Below, piece by piece: positions 23,210 through 33,842 of a stretch of 64,000 bases of DNA; within the stretch, counting starts at the first letter, position 1, and each line of letters begins with the position of its first letter. Source of the DNA: Arachnopeziza araneosa (taxonomy: Eukaryota > Ascomycota > Leotiomycetes > Helotiales > Arachnopezizaceae); the NCBI GenBank assembly GCA_003988855.1, contig QYAI01000030.1, positions 124,001 through 188,000 of the forward strand, in the 5' to 3' direction. Made by a program: the position numbers and the translations under genes. The notes under the pieces were generated by a model. That model was not told where the DNA came from. It saw only the letters and a list, made by a program, of their open reading frames with translations, and did no database searches.

Positions 23210-23689
23210 ATTTGACAACTTTTTATTTCTGAAAACATTTTCTAACTCCTAAGTCAGGCCGTGTTATACAGGAGGTATACGGGGTTCTCACTATCTTCGA
23301 TATTCTGTAATAGTGATTCTAGTTTATCCTGGCCTATACAACAAAAGTAAGCGCTGAGAACTGACAACGGCGTGGCAATATTCAACTAGCTTCTCATGAC
23401 GAGATCCAAAGATGGCTCTCCAATTGTTCTGTTAAACTGAATTGAGCTTGCAGAATCTCGTAAAGGAACGAGAGCTCGGAGGAAGGTTTTTATGATATTG
23501 CAGCCTGGTATTCCAGGCCAAAGAAAGAGGGGTTGTTGATCCAACCAACAGTTTCACTTTGTATACGTCAAAATCTGCCTTTGGCATAAAACAGCGTATC
23601 TTCTAACCAAATTCAAATCTTTTAGTATAGCTGGTAGTACTTTATGTTAGACCTCGCTCACTTTCATTGCTTCCGTATTTTCTATCACG
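23210..23689. other. Intergenic stretch
   Basis: Nothing recognised. It lies between the divergent NACHT relic and the orphan gene at 23690. Confidence 0.4.
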
Positions 23690-24638
23690 ATGAACGCTGC
23701 TTCCCTGACTCTCGAGCTCGGATTCAAATATTCCTTTATAAAGCTGGAATTTAATCTAGCCTTTGGCCTCACTGACACTGGACCTCAAGAAGACAAAGCT
23801 GTGATGGCATGGGAGGCTGTGATGCATGATATTTATTTCCTCGGCGGGCCTGAGCCACTTTCGGACACGTGGTGGGGTCGTTGCATAGGTACAGATAATG
23901 AGGTAATAATCATAATAGGTGAGATATTTCTTACATGCAGCTATTCATTCAAGTTGATACTAAATATTTTCAGGTCTTCGAGGCCATACAATGGATATTG
24001 CTTCTCACCCTCCCTTAGTTCCGAGCAGCTTGATGGAAACAAGGCCGAATATCTTGTCGCCTCTCGCTCCTTATCTTCTCCACGCACCAATCATCATGAA
24101 CGTGCAATGGCAAACCTCAGCAAGATGCCTGCAAAACTCCTCAACAAAACACTGGAAAACCTACTGCGAACTTAATTTATTTCATATCCCTAACGGAGAC
24201 GAAAATTTGAAGAGCTCCGCAGCCGGGTCTCTGGGTCGTTGTATGATATATTACGACTGCGGTGGTCTAGCTCCGACGGCTCTAGAGGATACCATTCGGG
24301 GAAATTTATACCAGCCCGAAGGTCGCTCCCGGAGTTTTATTTACCTAGATGGGCCGGAATGGTTGCGAGACTCGGTAACGTTCGTGCATTTGACTCTGTG
24401 GAAGAATCATGAGCTGGCAGAGAGTTATAAAGACCCGACACGCGAGAATGAGGAGCGGAGTCATGTGAGTAATGATTGGTATGAAAATCTTTTAGGAAAC
24501 TCGTTTCATTATGTGGTGGAAAATTTAGGTGTGAGGAGAGAGGAAATTCGGGTCGACTTAAAGAGGTGGATGGAGGTAGAGTGGGAAGATGAGTGGGAGG
24601 AACTAAGGGAAAAACACCCAGGTGGAAGTATTCCTTAG
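23690..24638 (+). CDS. Orphan protein of unknown function
   Basis: Two exons (23690-23918 and 23974-24638) with a 55-bp intron (GTGAGA..TTTCAG, branch ACTAAAT) give 894 nt, 297 residues. I do not recognise the family. The protein is soluble, with no signal peptide or membrane segment. The middle contains a Cys/Gly/Tyr stretch (RCMIYYDCGG), and the C-terminus is rich in Trp and acidic residues (RWMEVEWEDEWEEL), probably amphipathic helix. The exon joint keeps frame and restores a continuous protein, which argues for a real gene. It lies alone in a repeat- and relic-rich stretch, consistent with an accessory, fast-evolving gene. Confidence 0.62.
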
Positions 24639-24953
24639 CATAAACCGCACAATGAAGAGTGCGAGGCTTGCAGACGGTCGCGTTTAAGGTTCATGGCGGA
24701 AGAGGAGTAGGAAAAAACCCCGTTCCTGGCATTGAATGAAGAGGTTTAGGAGAAGATAGGGTGTGTGAAGAGAGTTTATCCACCTACTAAATCTTGTAGA
24801 AGGAAACTTTTGTCTTCTTAATTTTAGGAGATCTGAACAAATAATTGAACTCTAAATTACAAGGAACTACTAATCTACTGTATTTTAAAGCAAACCAAAG
24901 ATGCCAGTCTTTTCTTTCCAAGGGTGAGTGCTCAATATACTTATGCTTTGATT
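24639..24953. other. Short intergenic stretch
   Basis: Nothing recognised. Confidence 0.4.
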
Positions 24954-25264
24954 TCAGACAGTAAATGGTACAGCATGTCCATTAGACCAGTCGAAGTTAT
25001 CAAAAAACATGGCATTACCAAAGATAGCATAAGCATCTGGAAGGCTTTGAGCTGCAACAGCGTTGTTCGCAGCAAGATTAACCACGTTATCCCAACCATA
25101 TGCATTTATCGGATTATTGTTTTGGTCGACCAACGGTACTCCTGTAGCACTAACAGCTTGCACATCCGTCCCTTTTCTTAATTAGCGCAGTGTTTCTTAT
25201 CAAGCAAGGACTTCTACTACCTGCTGAGAATAAGTGATTCCATTCGTGAACCCACATTTCAGCC
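24954..25264 (-). pseudogene. C-terminal remnant of a secreted-type metalloprotease
   Basis: Two exon pieces on the minus strand (25221-25264 and 24954-25171, 49-bp intron between) encode AEMWVHEWNHLFSAG, then INAYGWDNVVNLAANNA and DAYAIFGNAMF, ending at a TGA. HEWNH is an HExxH zinc motif. The following Gly-Trp-Asp and Asn/Ala-rich helix with DAYAIF resemble the C-terminal half of fungal lysine-specific or deuterolysin-like metallopeptidases. The N-terminal two-thirds, including any signal peptide, are missing; upstream lies the repeat copy at 25380-25592. It appears to be a truncated gene, perhaps cut by that insertion. The motif assignment is fair; the family name is less sure. Confidence 0.6.
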
Positions 25265-25379
25265 CTGCGAAAAAGATTCAGCCTTACAGAACATGCAGAT
25301 GACTGTGTTATATTGAGACTGGCTGTTCAGATAATAGATGGCTGATCCAAATTCTTCAAGAAAATATGAAACTCAAAAG

Positions 25380-25592
25380 CTTCATTCCTGTCGATTCACA
25401 AGATAAACCTAGGTTATTCGTATTGGCCGGTTTACCCTGGATAGTGGACTCTTCACGTTGTGGAGGGGTCTGTATCGGTGGGTTAAGTTGGCTTGTATTC
25501 GAAAGAAGGATAGAGGCAGCTGGAGAACCCTTATGGGGTTCTAGCTGCCTGACTAATTAGGTTTCACGTGTTGGCACGTGATTGTACCAACA
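25380..25592 (-). repeat. Dispersed LTR-like repeat, copy A
   Basis: On the minus strand the copy begins TGTTGGTACAATCACGTG at 25592 and can be aligned with copy B (28366-28560) over about 200 bp. Shared blocks are the CACGTG-rich start, AACCCCATA, ACAAGCCAA..T..AACCCA and CGACAG. Copy A carries an extra stretch of about 35 bp that forms an imperfect hairpin (GGCAGCT..AGCTGCC, 25515-25549). The TGTTGG start is compatible with an LTR or other element end, but no coding part of an element was found. Confidence 0.65.
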
Positions 25593-25870
25593 GAAAGTTT
25601 AGCTTGGGGAAACCTAGGAAGAAGATCCTGAAACAAGTTCAACCTGTGTATCAAAAACAGAAACAGGGAGTAACTAGGTAATATAGAATCGATCACTAGG
25701 AAAGCGATGGATGCAAAATGTTCCTCAGACATTTCATTCATTCTAGACTCGTTATTTCATGACAGAAGCTGAACGCCCCAGGCTTCTCAGGTTCTTTTCA
25801 ACCCTAGGCATTACTTAAAATAGAAAAGTGCTTCATGGCACAGGTCCACTCTCATGACGGGAGCAAACTC

Positions 25871-27222
25871 TCAACGACTGCCACTGGGAAAATGACTCAA
25901 TTCCCCATCACGTGCTGCAACCTGGGAACCCTTCTTAAACAAGTATTTCGGTGACGCAGTATTGGCGCACGTGGAAATCGGCACACAGAATGGAGTGAAA
26001 CAGCAGGTGTCGGTCACGCAACCTTGGCCGACTGGGCAATCGGTACTCTTGCTGCATGCAGGATAGTCACAACTGAAGGTTGGGAATTCGAAACAGACGA
26101 CACCGCCCTCGGCGATGGCGTTGCAAAGACAGTCCCCTAGGCTGCCACATCCAGGACCATCGGCACAAACAACCGAGCTGGCGCAGGTTAGAGCGCAGAC
26201 GCTATTATAGCAGGCAGTTCCACTAGGGCACTGTAGAATTGAGTAGGTTAGTAATTTGATGCATTGATCCTTACAAGATATATATCGAGGTGAGGAGGGG
26301 AAAATGAAGAGAATTTCATACCACGTTCCCGCATGATCCACAGTTATTGTTATCGGAAGTAAGGTCAGGAGAACAGGCGAGAGTTGTTGTGCTGGTGAGA
26401 CTATCAGTTGTCGTGTATGTTGAGATATAGGTTGTGAAGGTGGTAAAGGTGGACGTTAATGTTGTACCAACGTTGGAGATTGTGATTGTCGTCTTGACTG
26501 TAGAGGTCACGGTCGTTGCAGTCTGTTTTGGTAGGGTGGTCGTTGTCGTGGGGGTTGACAGCGTGGTAAATTTGGTAGAAGTTGTTGTGAGAAAACAAGC
26601 TAAATATAAGATATCAGCAACTTTATAAAACCAAAATGATGAGTCGCGTCAAACATACAACAGTCAGCAGGAACAACTGGTGCAGCACGTATAAACAATT
26701 TCTCGATCCATCTCCTAGGCGGCGCACTAAAAGCAGCTGGCACCGTAGTTGTGGTAACAACTTCCGATGTCGTGGTTGACGTTGTTGAGCTGCTGGTGAT
26801 GGTCAAAGTTGTTGTGGTAATAGTGGAGCTTCGCCCTTTGGTCTGCTGGATAGTCCGAGTATCTGTGATAGAGGTACTATCTGTTGAGGTTGAAACCGAG
26901 GTCATGGTCTTTGTCACTGTAGCAGGTGTGATTGTGGATGTAGACGTGCAAGTTGTTTCAGAGATCTTATTACTAGCTTCAATATAGAATCTTGTTAGTG
27001 TATACCACGATAAAAGATTTGGTTCGGTAGATTTAATAGTAGAGAGTAATAACAGAAAGAAAACAGAAGAATGTTCCAAGACTTACAGAACAACGACGAA
27101 CAGCTGGCACTGGAGACAGGGGGAAGAAGAGCACATGATGCAGCTGGAGGTGTACAAGTACCAGCAAAAGCTAATTGCCAAATTGTGGCAAGCAAGAGGA
27201 GCAGTTGTAAGTGGAAAGCCAT
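25871..27222 (-). CDS. Secreted Ser/Thr-rich, cysteine-rich protein
   Basis: Four exons (27087-27222, 26659-26976, 26322-26599, 25871-26230) with introns of 110, 59 and 91 bp splice to 1092 nt, 363 residues. A clear signal peptide (about residues 1-20, MAFHLQLLLLLATIWQ then LAFAG) is followed by a short Cys stretch (CTPPAASC..PPVSSASC). Then come two long Thr/Ser tracts, expected to be heavily O-glycosylated, separated by a short basic piece (RRWIEKLF). The C-terminal half has many cysteines in patterns such as NNNCGSCGNV, CPSGTACYNSVC and CPVGQGCVTDTCC. The layout suggests an extracellular or wall-bound mucin-like protein, possibly an effector or adhesin. No known fold is claimed. It lies between two direct copies of a repeat. 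Confidence 0.85.
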
Positions 27223-27461
27223 TAAAGACTTTTTTCCCGAAGATATTGAGTAGAAAATTGTTGAAAGGTACAGGGTTTGGATATGAAGGGGTGGGGTGCT
27301 CTCAAATTTAAGGTTCTAGGTACATCGCTACAAATAACCATCTTACTGCAACATCAGATTCGTCCAGATGCACGTACGTTATTGAGTGGAACGACTGAGG
27401 TTTTCTACTTTCGGATGCCAGGAAGACACGGCTTCAAAAGTATTGAGCTGAAAGCAAGACC

Positions 27462-27531
27462 GGCATCCTCCACACACCGCATCTCCCACACACCGGCATC
27501 TCCCATACACCGCATCTCCCACACACCAGCA
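27462..27531. repeat. Short tandem repeat CACACACCGCATCTCC
   Basis: A unit of 15-16 bp (ACACACCGGCATCTCCC with drift) is present about four times. Confidence 0.75.
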
Positions 27532-28365
27532 GATAAGGTCGAATGCCATTTTGGGATTGCAGCATTTGTTTAACAGGTCATGGAAAGTGATTTGGATAAG
27601 TAAAAAACAATAGATCAAAACAGAGTTGAAGTCCTTAGAGTGTTTTTCTTCATTTTTCTGGGCTGTATTGGGTTTTCTCATAAAGTTTTGTTGTCTGTTT
27701 TAGCGTACCATTGGTTGGAGTTTTTATTCCGCATCTTCCACCAACTCATCAGCCCTCCGTCAAATCCAAGCTGGACTCCGACCCAAAAAGGCAAGCTCTC
27801 CGGAGCTTGCGGCCTGTACCCGAAAAGAGTAACGCTAGGGGCTGGCGTGAGGGGGACGGGTTAGCTTATTTGCTAAGCGAATATAAAATAAGCACTAAAA
27901 GGGGGCGATGGAACCATAGGCGGGATTAACACGGCCCAGAAAAAAAACATGTCATGGTGGCTTTTACTGAGTACTTATGGTCCGTATTTGGGAAAATAGA
28001 TGTTCAGTACGGAGGTCCCCTCCTGGCTCCTCTGTAGCAGATTCCACGTCAGCAAGCATGATCAGCCAATCAATCCCTCGAGTTTTAGAGAGATACTACC
28101 CGTTTCTGTTAGTTCCTTAGCAGAACAGATAAGGCAAGACCTGATCAAGAATCTTTGCGAAGTGTCAGAAGTGACGTGTAGAGATACTCCGTAGCACAAA
28201 TTTAGCCATACATACATTCGCGCAGAAGTGATGCCCGACCCCTTGAGGTCAGGTGTTCATATCACCTATCACCTATCATCTGCACGGTCCCAACGAATGC
28301 ACCAACCTCCCCCGCAGAAATTCAGAGAAACAACTTGAACCAACCACTTATTCTAAAATAGATCA

Positions 28366-28560
28366 ACTTCGATTCTGTCGGTCCACATGGAATAACTAGT
28401 TATCTGCGGTTTTCGCCGTTTCACCCAGAATACAAGGCTCCTCACGTATGGAGGCGTCTATACTTGTTGGGTTGAATTTGGCTTGTCCGTATGGGGTTCC
28501 GGCTGCCTGGCTTTTCAGGCTTCACGTGTTGGCACGTGATGGCACGTGATTGTACCAACA
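28366..28560 (-). repeat. Dispersed LTR-like repeat, copy B
   Basis: Same orientation as copy A and about 3 kb away. The minus strand starts TGTTGGTACAATCACGTG at 28560, with one more TCACGTGCC unit than copy A. It lacks the hairpin insertion of copy A. Together the copies bracket the secreted Cys-rich gene as direct repeats. Confidence 0.65.
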
Positions 28561-29500
28561 GATTCTAAAGTTTGAGATAGGCTTCGATTTTCTTGTAGAG
28601 TATACTTGTAACATCCCCTACAAGAATCTTAAATAAGTGTCACGGAAAACGGCCCCTGGACGCTTGACAGGGGGTTTCACGTGCTCTGGAACTAGCTCCT
28701 TCCTGTAACGGCACGAACACGAATGTGGCTAGTCAAGAGGCATATGGGAGTGCGTTGATAGTCTGAGTATATTTGGTTCATAGGCTAGCTAAGAAGGAAA
28801 AGAAGAATATGAGGAAAGAAAAACTACGTGAGTGAGGCGTGCCTTATCTACAGCAGACTTCTTTCCGCTCCTACAGTAGTCCGAATAGACTCTGAATGTA
28901 CCCCTTATTCTCCACACTTCGGTAATGAGGCCCTGTCCGCCCGTGTCATCTACGCATGACATTCGTAACACGTGATATTCTGCTCATCACACTTCCTCAT
29001 GTACATAAATACTGAGTTCTGCTCTAAGTTCTTTCATTCTCTTTAGATCTATTCGATACAAATATCTCAAGTTTATCAAGTTATTTTACGTGCTCTCACT
29101 TCAGAAAGGTTATGGTTGAGGTGCTCCTAAAACTTCACAATAAGCTACCTAAAAATATCTTGTAAGCTGTCATAATACTTATGCAGGGAGATCCTCAGAG
29201 TGAGGTCTGTGGACGAAAGTGAGGATAAGCTTAGGAGCCGGAATGAAGGTGGACGCCGTCGGAAGGCTGGTGTCCCCCTTCATGTTAAATACAGTGGTCT
29301 ACCTCATGAGAAAAGAACGGTATTGAGTGTAATTGACCATAGAATAGAACTGTTGGATTTACACTACTTGGAAATACACTGCTTCACTTAGTTAAGATTA
29401 ACCAAGTACCTCAATCCTAACAGTTATCTTTAAATTAGTTCTTTCCGATTGCTCTGCATAGAGCGCTCTGGAGAGCATGCTCTACAGAGAGTTAAAACCT

Positions 29501-29636
29501 GATTCAGGATGCACCGGAGAGCGTGCTCTGCAGATACTCCTACCTAAATTCGGACCTACAGAAAAGCGTGCTCTGCAGACGCTCCTCTGTGATTTAGGAC
29601 CTACTTAAAAGCGTGCTCTCCAGGGACTTAGACAAT
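29501..29636. repeat. Three tandem units of about 46 bp with GCGTGCTCT core
   Basis: Units begin near 29501, 29547 and 29591. Each reads GATTYAGGA(C)CTAC..AAAAGCGTGCTCT(G/C)CAG with drift. A single related motif (GAGAGCATGCTCTACAG) precedes them at 29471. Confidence 0.75.
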
Positions 29637-29853
29637 TTCAGAGCGGCTGTCTATCATGAACTTGAGTTAGGTTGATGGTTCTCGAGCTTCCTATTGACTA
29701 GGCTCTGACTACTACACTCATGGGGACTCTGGAGAGTGTGCTCTGGAACAGCGAAGTGCAACAAGATTGATGGAAAAGAGAAGTATAAAAACTGCGCACC
29801 ATGTTCTTTTGTTGCATGTCGCAAGATACGCGCCCTGCTGAAATACAGGATAT

Positions 29854-30045
29854 AATCAAGTTCCAATTAACAGAAATCTTCTCTCGATTCGATTTAGGAT
29901 TTATTGCATGTCTACAGAGCAACCTAGGTGCTCTGCTAAAGCAGAGAAAGTAATCGAGTTTTAATTGAAAGAAATCTTCTCCTATATAAATCTAGGTTCT
30001 GTTGCACTTCGCATTTTCATAGAGCAAACTACGTGCTCTGGGGTT
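29854..30045. repeat. Diverged tandem duplication of about 96 bp
   Basis: Unit 1 (29854-29950) and unit 2 (29951-30045) share AATCRAGTTYYAATT, AGAAATCTTCTC, ATCTAGG or ATTTAGG, TTGCA and AGAGCAA..TA.GTGCTCTG in the same order. Confidence 0.75.
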
Positions 30046-30542
30046 GGTTGGGTCTATTTTATCACGAAACCAACGCAGTCTTCTCTCAAAGTCAAATCAT
30101 CAGGTCTTTGCGCCACAACTCAGCCGCCACAATCAAGCCTAGTCAAAACCGGAAAGCCTACGCAATTCATTCTCTACCTACAAAAACCAAGTCGATTATT
30201 GGCTGGTCTACTCCAAAGTGCCTTATATTGAGGCGCACGAAGTTTCAGGTTGAGCCTTCGTTACGCAGGTGCGGTAAGCGAACCTATGGCAGAGAAAACC
30301 AGCAGGTCACGCGCCCCGCGCATGATATAAATTGGCAGGGTCTTCCAAAAAAATGTGGCTGAGAGATGACCATATTTGCACAGCCACCAAATACAACAAG
30401 TTTAGTGTTGCGATCCAAATGGAAATAAAAGGAGATGGATCTAAGGGCTGAAGAAGTTCCTTTGAGATGAAGAAAAGCAGGTCAATTCGAAAAATTCGAA
30501 TTCTTTGAAAACGAATTATTTTCCAAAACTTTCCAACCAGAT

Positions 30543-32491
30543 ATGTATCCCAGTATGGCACCAGTCGTCTCCACGGAGATGAAAATGAAAGAGTATAGAG
30601 AAGACTATAACAAAAAACAGAAGGAATTCATGAGTCCGGAAAACCGAAAGCGAGCGAGGGAAGATTTTGCAAATGTTTTTGATGTGATCATTCAGCCACG
30701 GTTTGTAGGCATGAAGAACTTCGAAGGGACGGAGGAGGAGATGGAAAAAGCAATCGAAGATTTGTATGCAAACGACGGTCGGTGAGTAAACTCTACCGTA
30801 ATCGAAAACTCAATTGCTAACAGCTGTCAAGTGCCTTCAATCCAACAGCGACCTATCCTCCAAGCATGATAGACCAATTTGGAAAAGACTACGCTTTGAA
30901 TGCCCGTGGTATATACTACTACAGAAATTTTGAACAAAGTTTAGTCACGCTTGATCGGAAGGTCTGGATCCCTTCTTTCAAAGATGTAGACTGGACAGGC
31001 CCAAGCGAAGGGGATAGGAGAAGGCGCGCCAAGATCATTCAGGACCACAATATTGATAATGAAACTCGCCATAAAAGCGAATATGCCTGGGAAGCAGATG
31101 CTTGGGCAGATGTATTCAATCAAATGAGGAATGACCCTTGTCTAGAAGCGTAAGATACCTATCTCATTCATAACATCTCTGCTAATGTTATTCAAAGGGA
31201 CAAACACGATTACTTGATGGAGTTGACCAAGACTCATGAGATTTTATGCACACTTACAAAAGATTCGAAGGTTGTCAACCGTATACCAGATGCGACATTC
31301 GGTCTTGCCACATTCTCGGAAGCCACCAGAGATAATTCCGTCCAAGTTGATGAGTTAAATCGAGAACGGTTAGAGAGGCTCTTACTGCACCCAAAATGCG
31401 GTCTAACAGCAGATCCTAAATGGGGTGAAACCGATCTGGTATTTCCTTTCGCCGTTTACGAAGCAAAAGGGTGGAGTGGGGATTGCCGGGAAGCTCGTCG
31501 TCAAGCGTGTCAAGGAGCAGCTTGCTATTTGGACATGCTGGATAACTTGGCGCGTACGCCAGGCCCCGTGGGCTCCACCAAGGTATATCAAACAAACAAG
31601 AGCCACCAATATCAAGTTTTCGCCCTTACATCATTTGGTGCTCATTGGCACTTACTGGTGGGATATCGACGCCCTCGACAGAAAGACGAACACGCAGGCG
31701 CCGAGGGACTGAGTGACAATGTATATGTGAGTGGATCTTGCTTGCAGCGATAATGATCCTTGCTGATGTAATTTCTACAGGTTTTTCAGAGGGTCTGGAG
31801 CGCTCGCGTTATGACTGAACGGGCTGCCTGGGAATTGTTATCACTTATCGATCAGATCCACCTATGGGCCATCACGGAGTTCCGAACCTTTGTAACCGAT
31901 CACTTGAAGCCATGGCACAAATTCTGCGATGACAATTACCTATTGGACTGGAAATCTGTCTACGATGTCAAGCCGGAACTGAAAGACTTGCGAATTTTCC
32001 ACGAGGAAGTAGAATTGGCGCTTCCGCGATGGGTATCGCAAGTAAATAAGCCCATGCAAGAAAAGATGCAAATAAGGGCACAAAAATCGTTGATACAGGC
32101 ATTCAAAAGAAACCGTCGCGAGAAGGGAAAGGGAAAGTTGGAGGATGAATGTGGCCCGCGCTTCATGTGTCGCCTGGGCCAGTGTTTCGATTCCAAGACG
32201 CCGTATTACCCCGAGGCATTTGTTGAGCATATGAGAGACTACCATCAACCATCAAGGGGGGAACTTATCAATCTTGCAACTTGCGTAGCCGATATTATGG
32301 CGTCTCATAAAAAGAATCCAGAGCAGACGAAAGACGATGCACCGAATGATGAACTGATCCTCGATGCGGGGGACGCCGGTACTGTTGAAAAGAAGAGAAG
32401 ATACGAGGAGGATAAGATTTCGGACGAAAGCTTACTGGATACATCTTCTGAATGTATTCCAGGTCCATCTAAACGACAAAGAGTAGCTTGA
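30543..32491 (+). CDS. PD-(D/E)XK nuclease-like protein with C-terminal C2H2-type finger
   Basis: Four exons (30543-30781, 30832-31149, 31198-31726, 31781-32491) with introns of 50, 48 and 54 bp splice to 1797 nt, 598 residues. The middle carries a restriction-endonuclease-like signature: NRIPDATFGL (Pro-Asp at 216-217), then FPFAVYEAKGWSGD with Glu274 and Lys276 as the ExK pair, and a helix rich in Arg/Gln (EARRQACQGAACYL). This is the layout of a widespread fungal PD-(D/E)XK-like family of unknown role. Near the C-terminus, Cys492, Cys497, His512 and His517 (CRLGQC..EHMRDYH) can bind zinc. Basic stretches KKRRYEEDK and PSKRQRVA look like nuclear localisation signals. A nuclear, DNA-directed protein is likely; nuclease activity is inferred from motifs only. 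The gene stands beside a repeat-rich stretch. Confidence 0.85.
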
Positions 32492-33842
32492 TTGATTGAT
32501 TCTTCCATTTAGAGCAATATATACCTACTTCTACTTGGTCGTTTCTCAGACTGCTAATTTCTCGTGCAAAATATTATGTATAGTAGCGTAACGCGCCAAA
32601 TTCTCTGTCTAAAAGAAGAGTTTACTGCCAATGGTACCGCTATTCTTCACATGAAGTCTCCGCTTGATGGTAAGTAATCTCTCGCAGGTTCATTTGGCGG
32701 CTGTTTCTGAGAGAAGAAGAGCAATAAGTGAAAAGGCAAAGGCAGGAAGACGAAATCGACAGTAGAAACAGCGGAACGTGGTTAGTCGAGGGGAATAATC
32801 AGAGTAAGGGAGGATAAGAAGTAGATAAACATAGGAGAGAATTAATGGTTTAGGATGGAACAGAATTAGTTCTTAGCTGCGTAGATCTTATTAGAATGAA
32901 AGAATCTGCAAACAAACCAAGACTTCCTGCAGTCTAGGCCGCCCGAGGTGAGGCGGTTTCTGCATACCGTCCGGAGTAGAAAGACTATCGGCAAACCTTA
33001 TTCTGGCTCTTATAAATACCTCCACCCTCTCCTCTTCACGGACCAACCCTTCTGGATAGCCTGTTTTGTCTCCTCCGTAGTAGCTGTAGGCTTTCCACCC
33101 AGTCCCGCCCTTCCCCGGAGCATATATCTTGCAGCCATTTCCGTAGCGACCTGGCTCGCTTCAAGTCTATTCCCTCAAACCAAATGTGCACTTTGTGATT
33201 AGATCTTGGATGATCTTCAGACTCTTAATGAACATGTAAAATTCTTGTGGTGCCTGCCTAAGTCTAGAAGCTCCTCGTGCAACATTGATGCTGCCTATTC
33301 TTTCCAAGATGCACCGGATAGCTCTCCCTAGGCAGAACCCTTCCCTGCTTCCTGCTCTGTAGCTGTGCTAGTGATCCAAGGTAAATGTCGGCCTAAGGTA
33401 GGGTTATCATACATGCCGGATTTGTTCCTGGATGAGACGTCTAAACCTCTTTTATAGTGCATTCTTCCATAAGAACAGTGCATTTGCGCCGGGGCTAGGG
33501 GCAATGTCAGTAGAATCTGCAATGAGTGTTAGCCATCCATAATGTAAATTTGTAAAGGAGACCGAAAACACCTTCTGGCTCTGCTCGAAATCAATAGGAA
33601 GCAATATCTAAACTACTTAACTTGAAGGATGGGTGGCTATCTGGGAATTCGTCGATTCTTGGGCGGTGGCTCACCAGCCTGACACTTCACGTCTTATCCC
33701 ATGAAAAGGTCACACCGCCTCCTGTAACTGGCAGAAGCTAGCTATAGTCCATGCATTTTCATTATTTTTGTCGAGCTTTGTAGGTCTCTGCTCTTCTTCT
33801 AAATAAACAATCCTTCTTTCAAATAAACAATCCGAACAGACC
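32492..33842. other. Intergenic stretch, 1.35 kb
   Basis: No gene was recognised. Small open frames (32948-33202 plus, 33328-33522 minus) have no features. AAATAAACAATCC is present as a direct repeat at about 33801-33835, just before the next start codon. Confidence 0.45.

Larger units (their letters stand above)
27223..30542. other. Gene-poor, repeat-bearing stretch, 3.3 kb
   Basis: No complete gene was recognised. The stretch carries a short tandem repeat (27462-27531), repeat copy B (28366-28560), and two tandem-repeat blocks (29501-29636 and 29854-30045). The motif GTGCTCT recurs from 29467 to 30040. The 63-codon frame at 29200-29391 (KLRSRNEGGRRRKAG) is unassigned. Confidence 0.5.

Noticed and set aside
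26434..26987. Val-rich plus-strand frames
   Set aside because: They are antisense to the Thr/Ser-rich tracts of the secreted protein (ACN/TCN codons read backwards).
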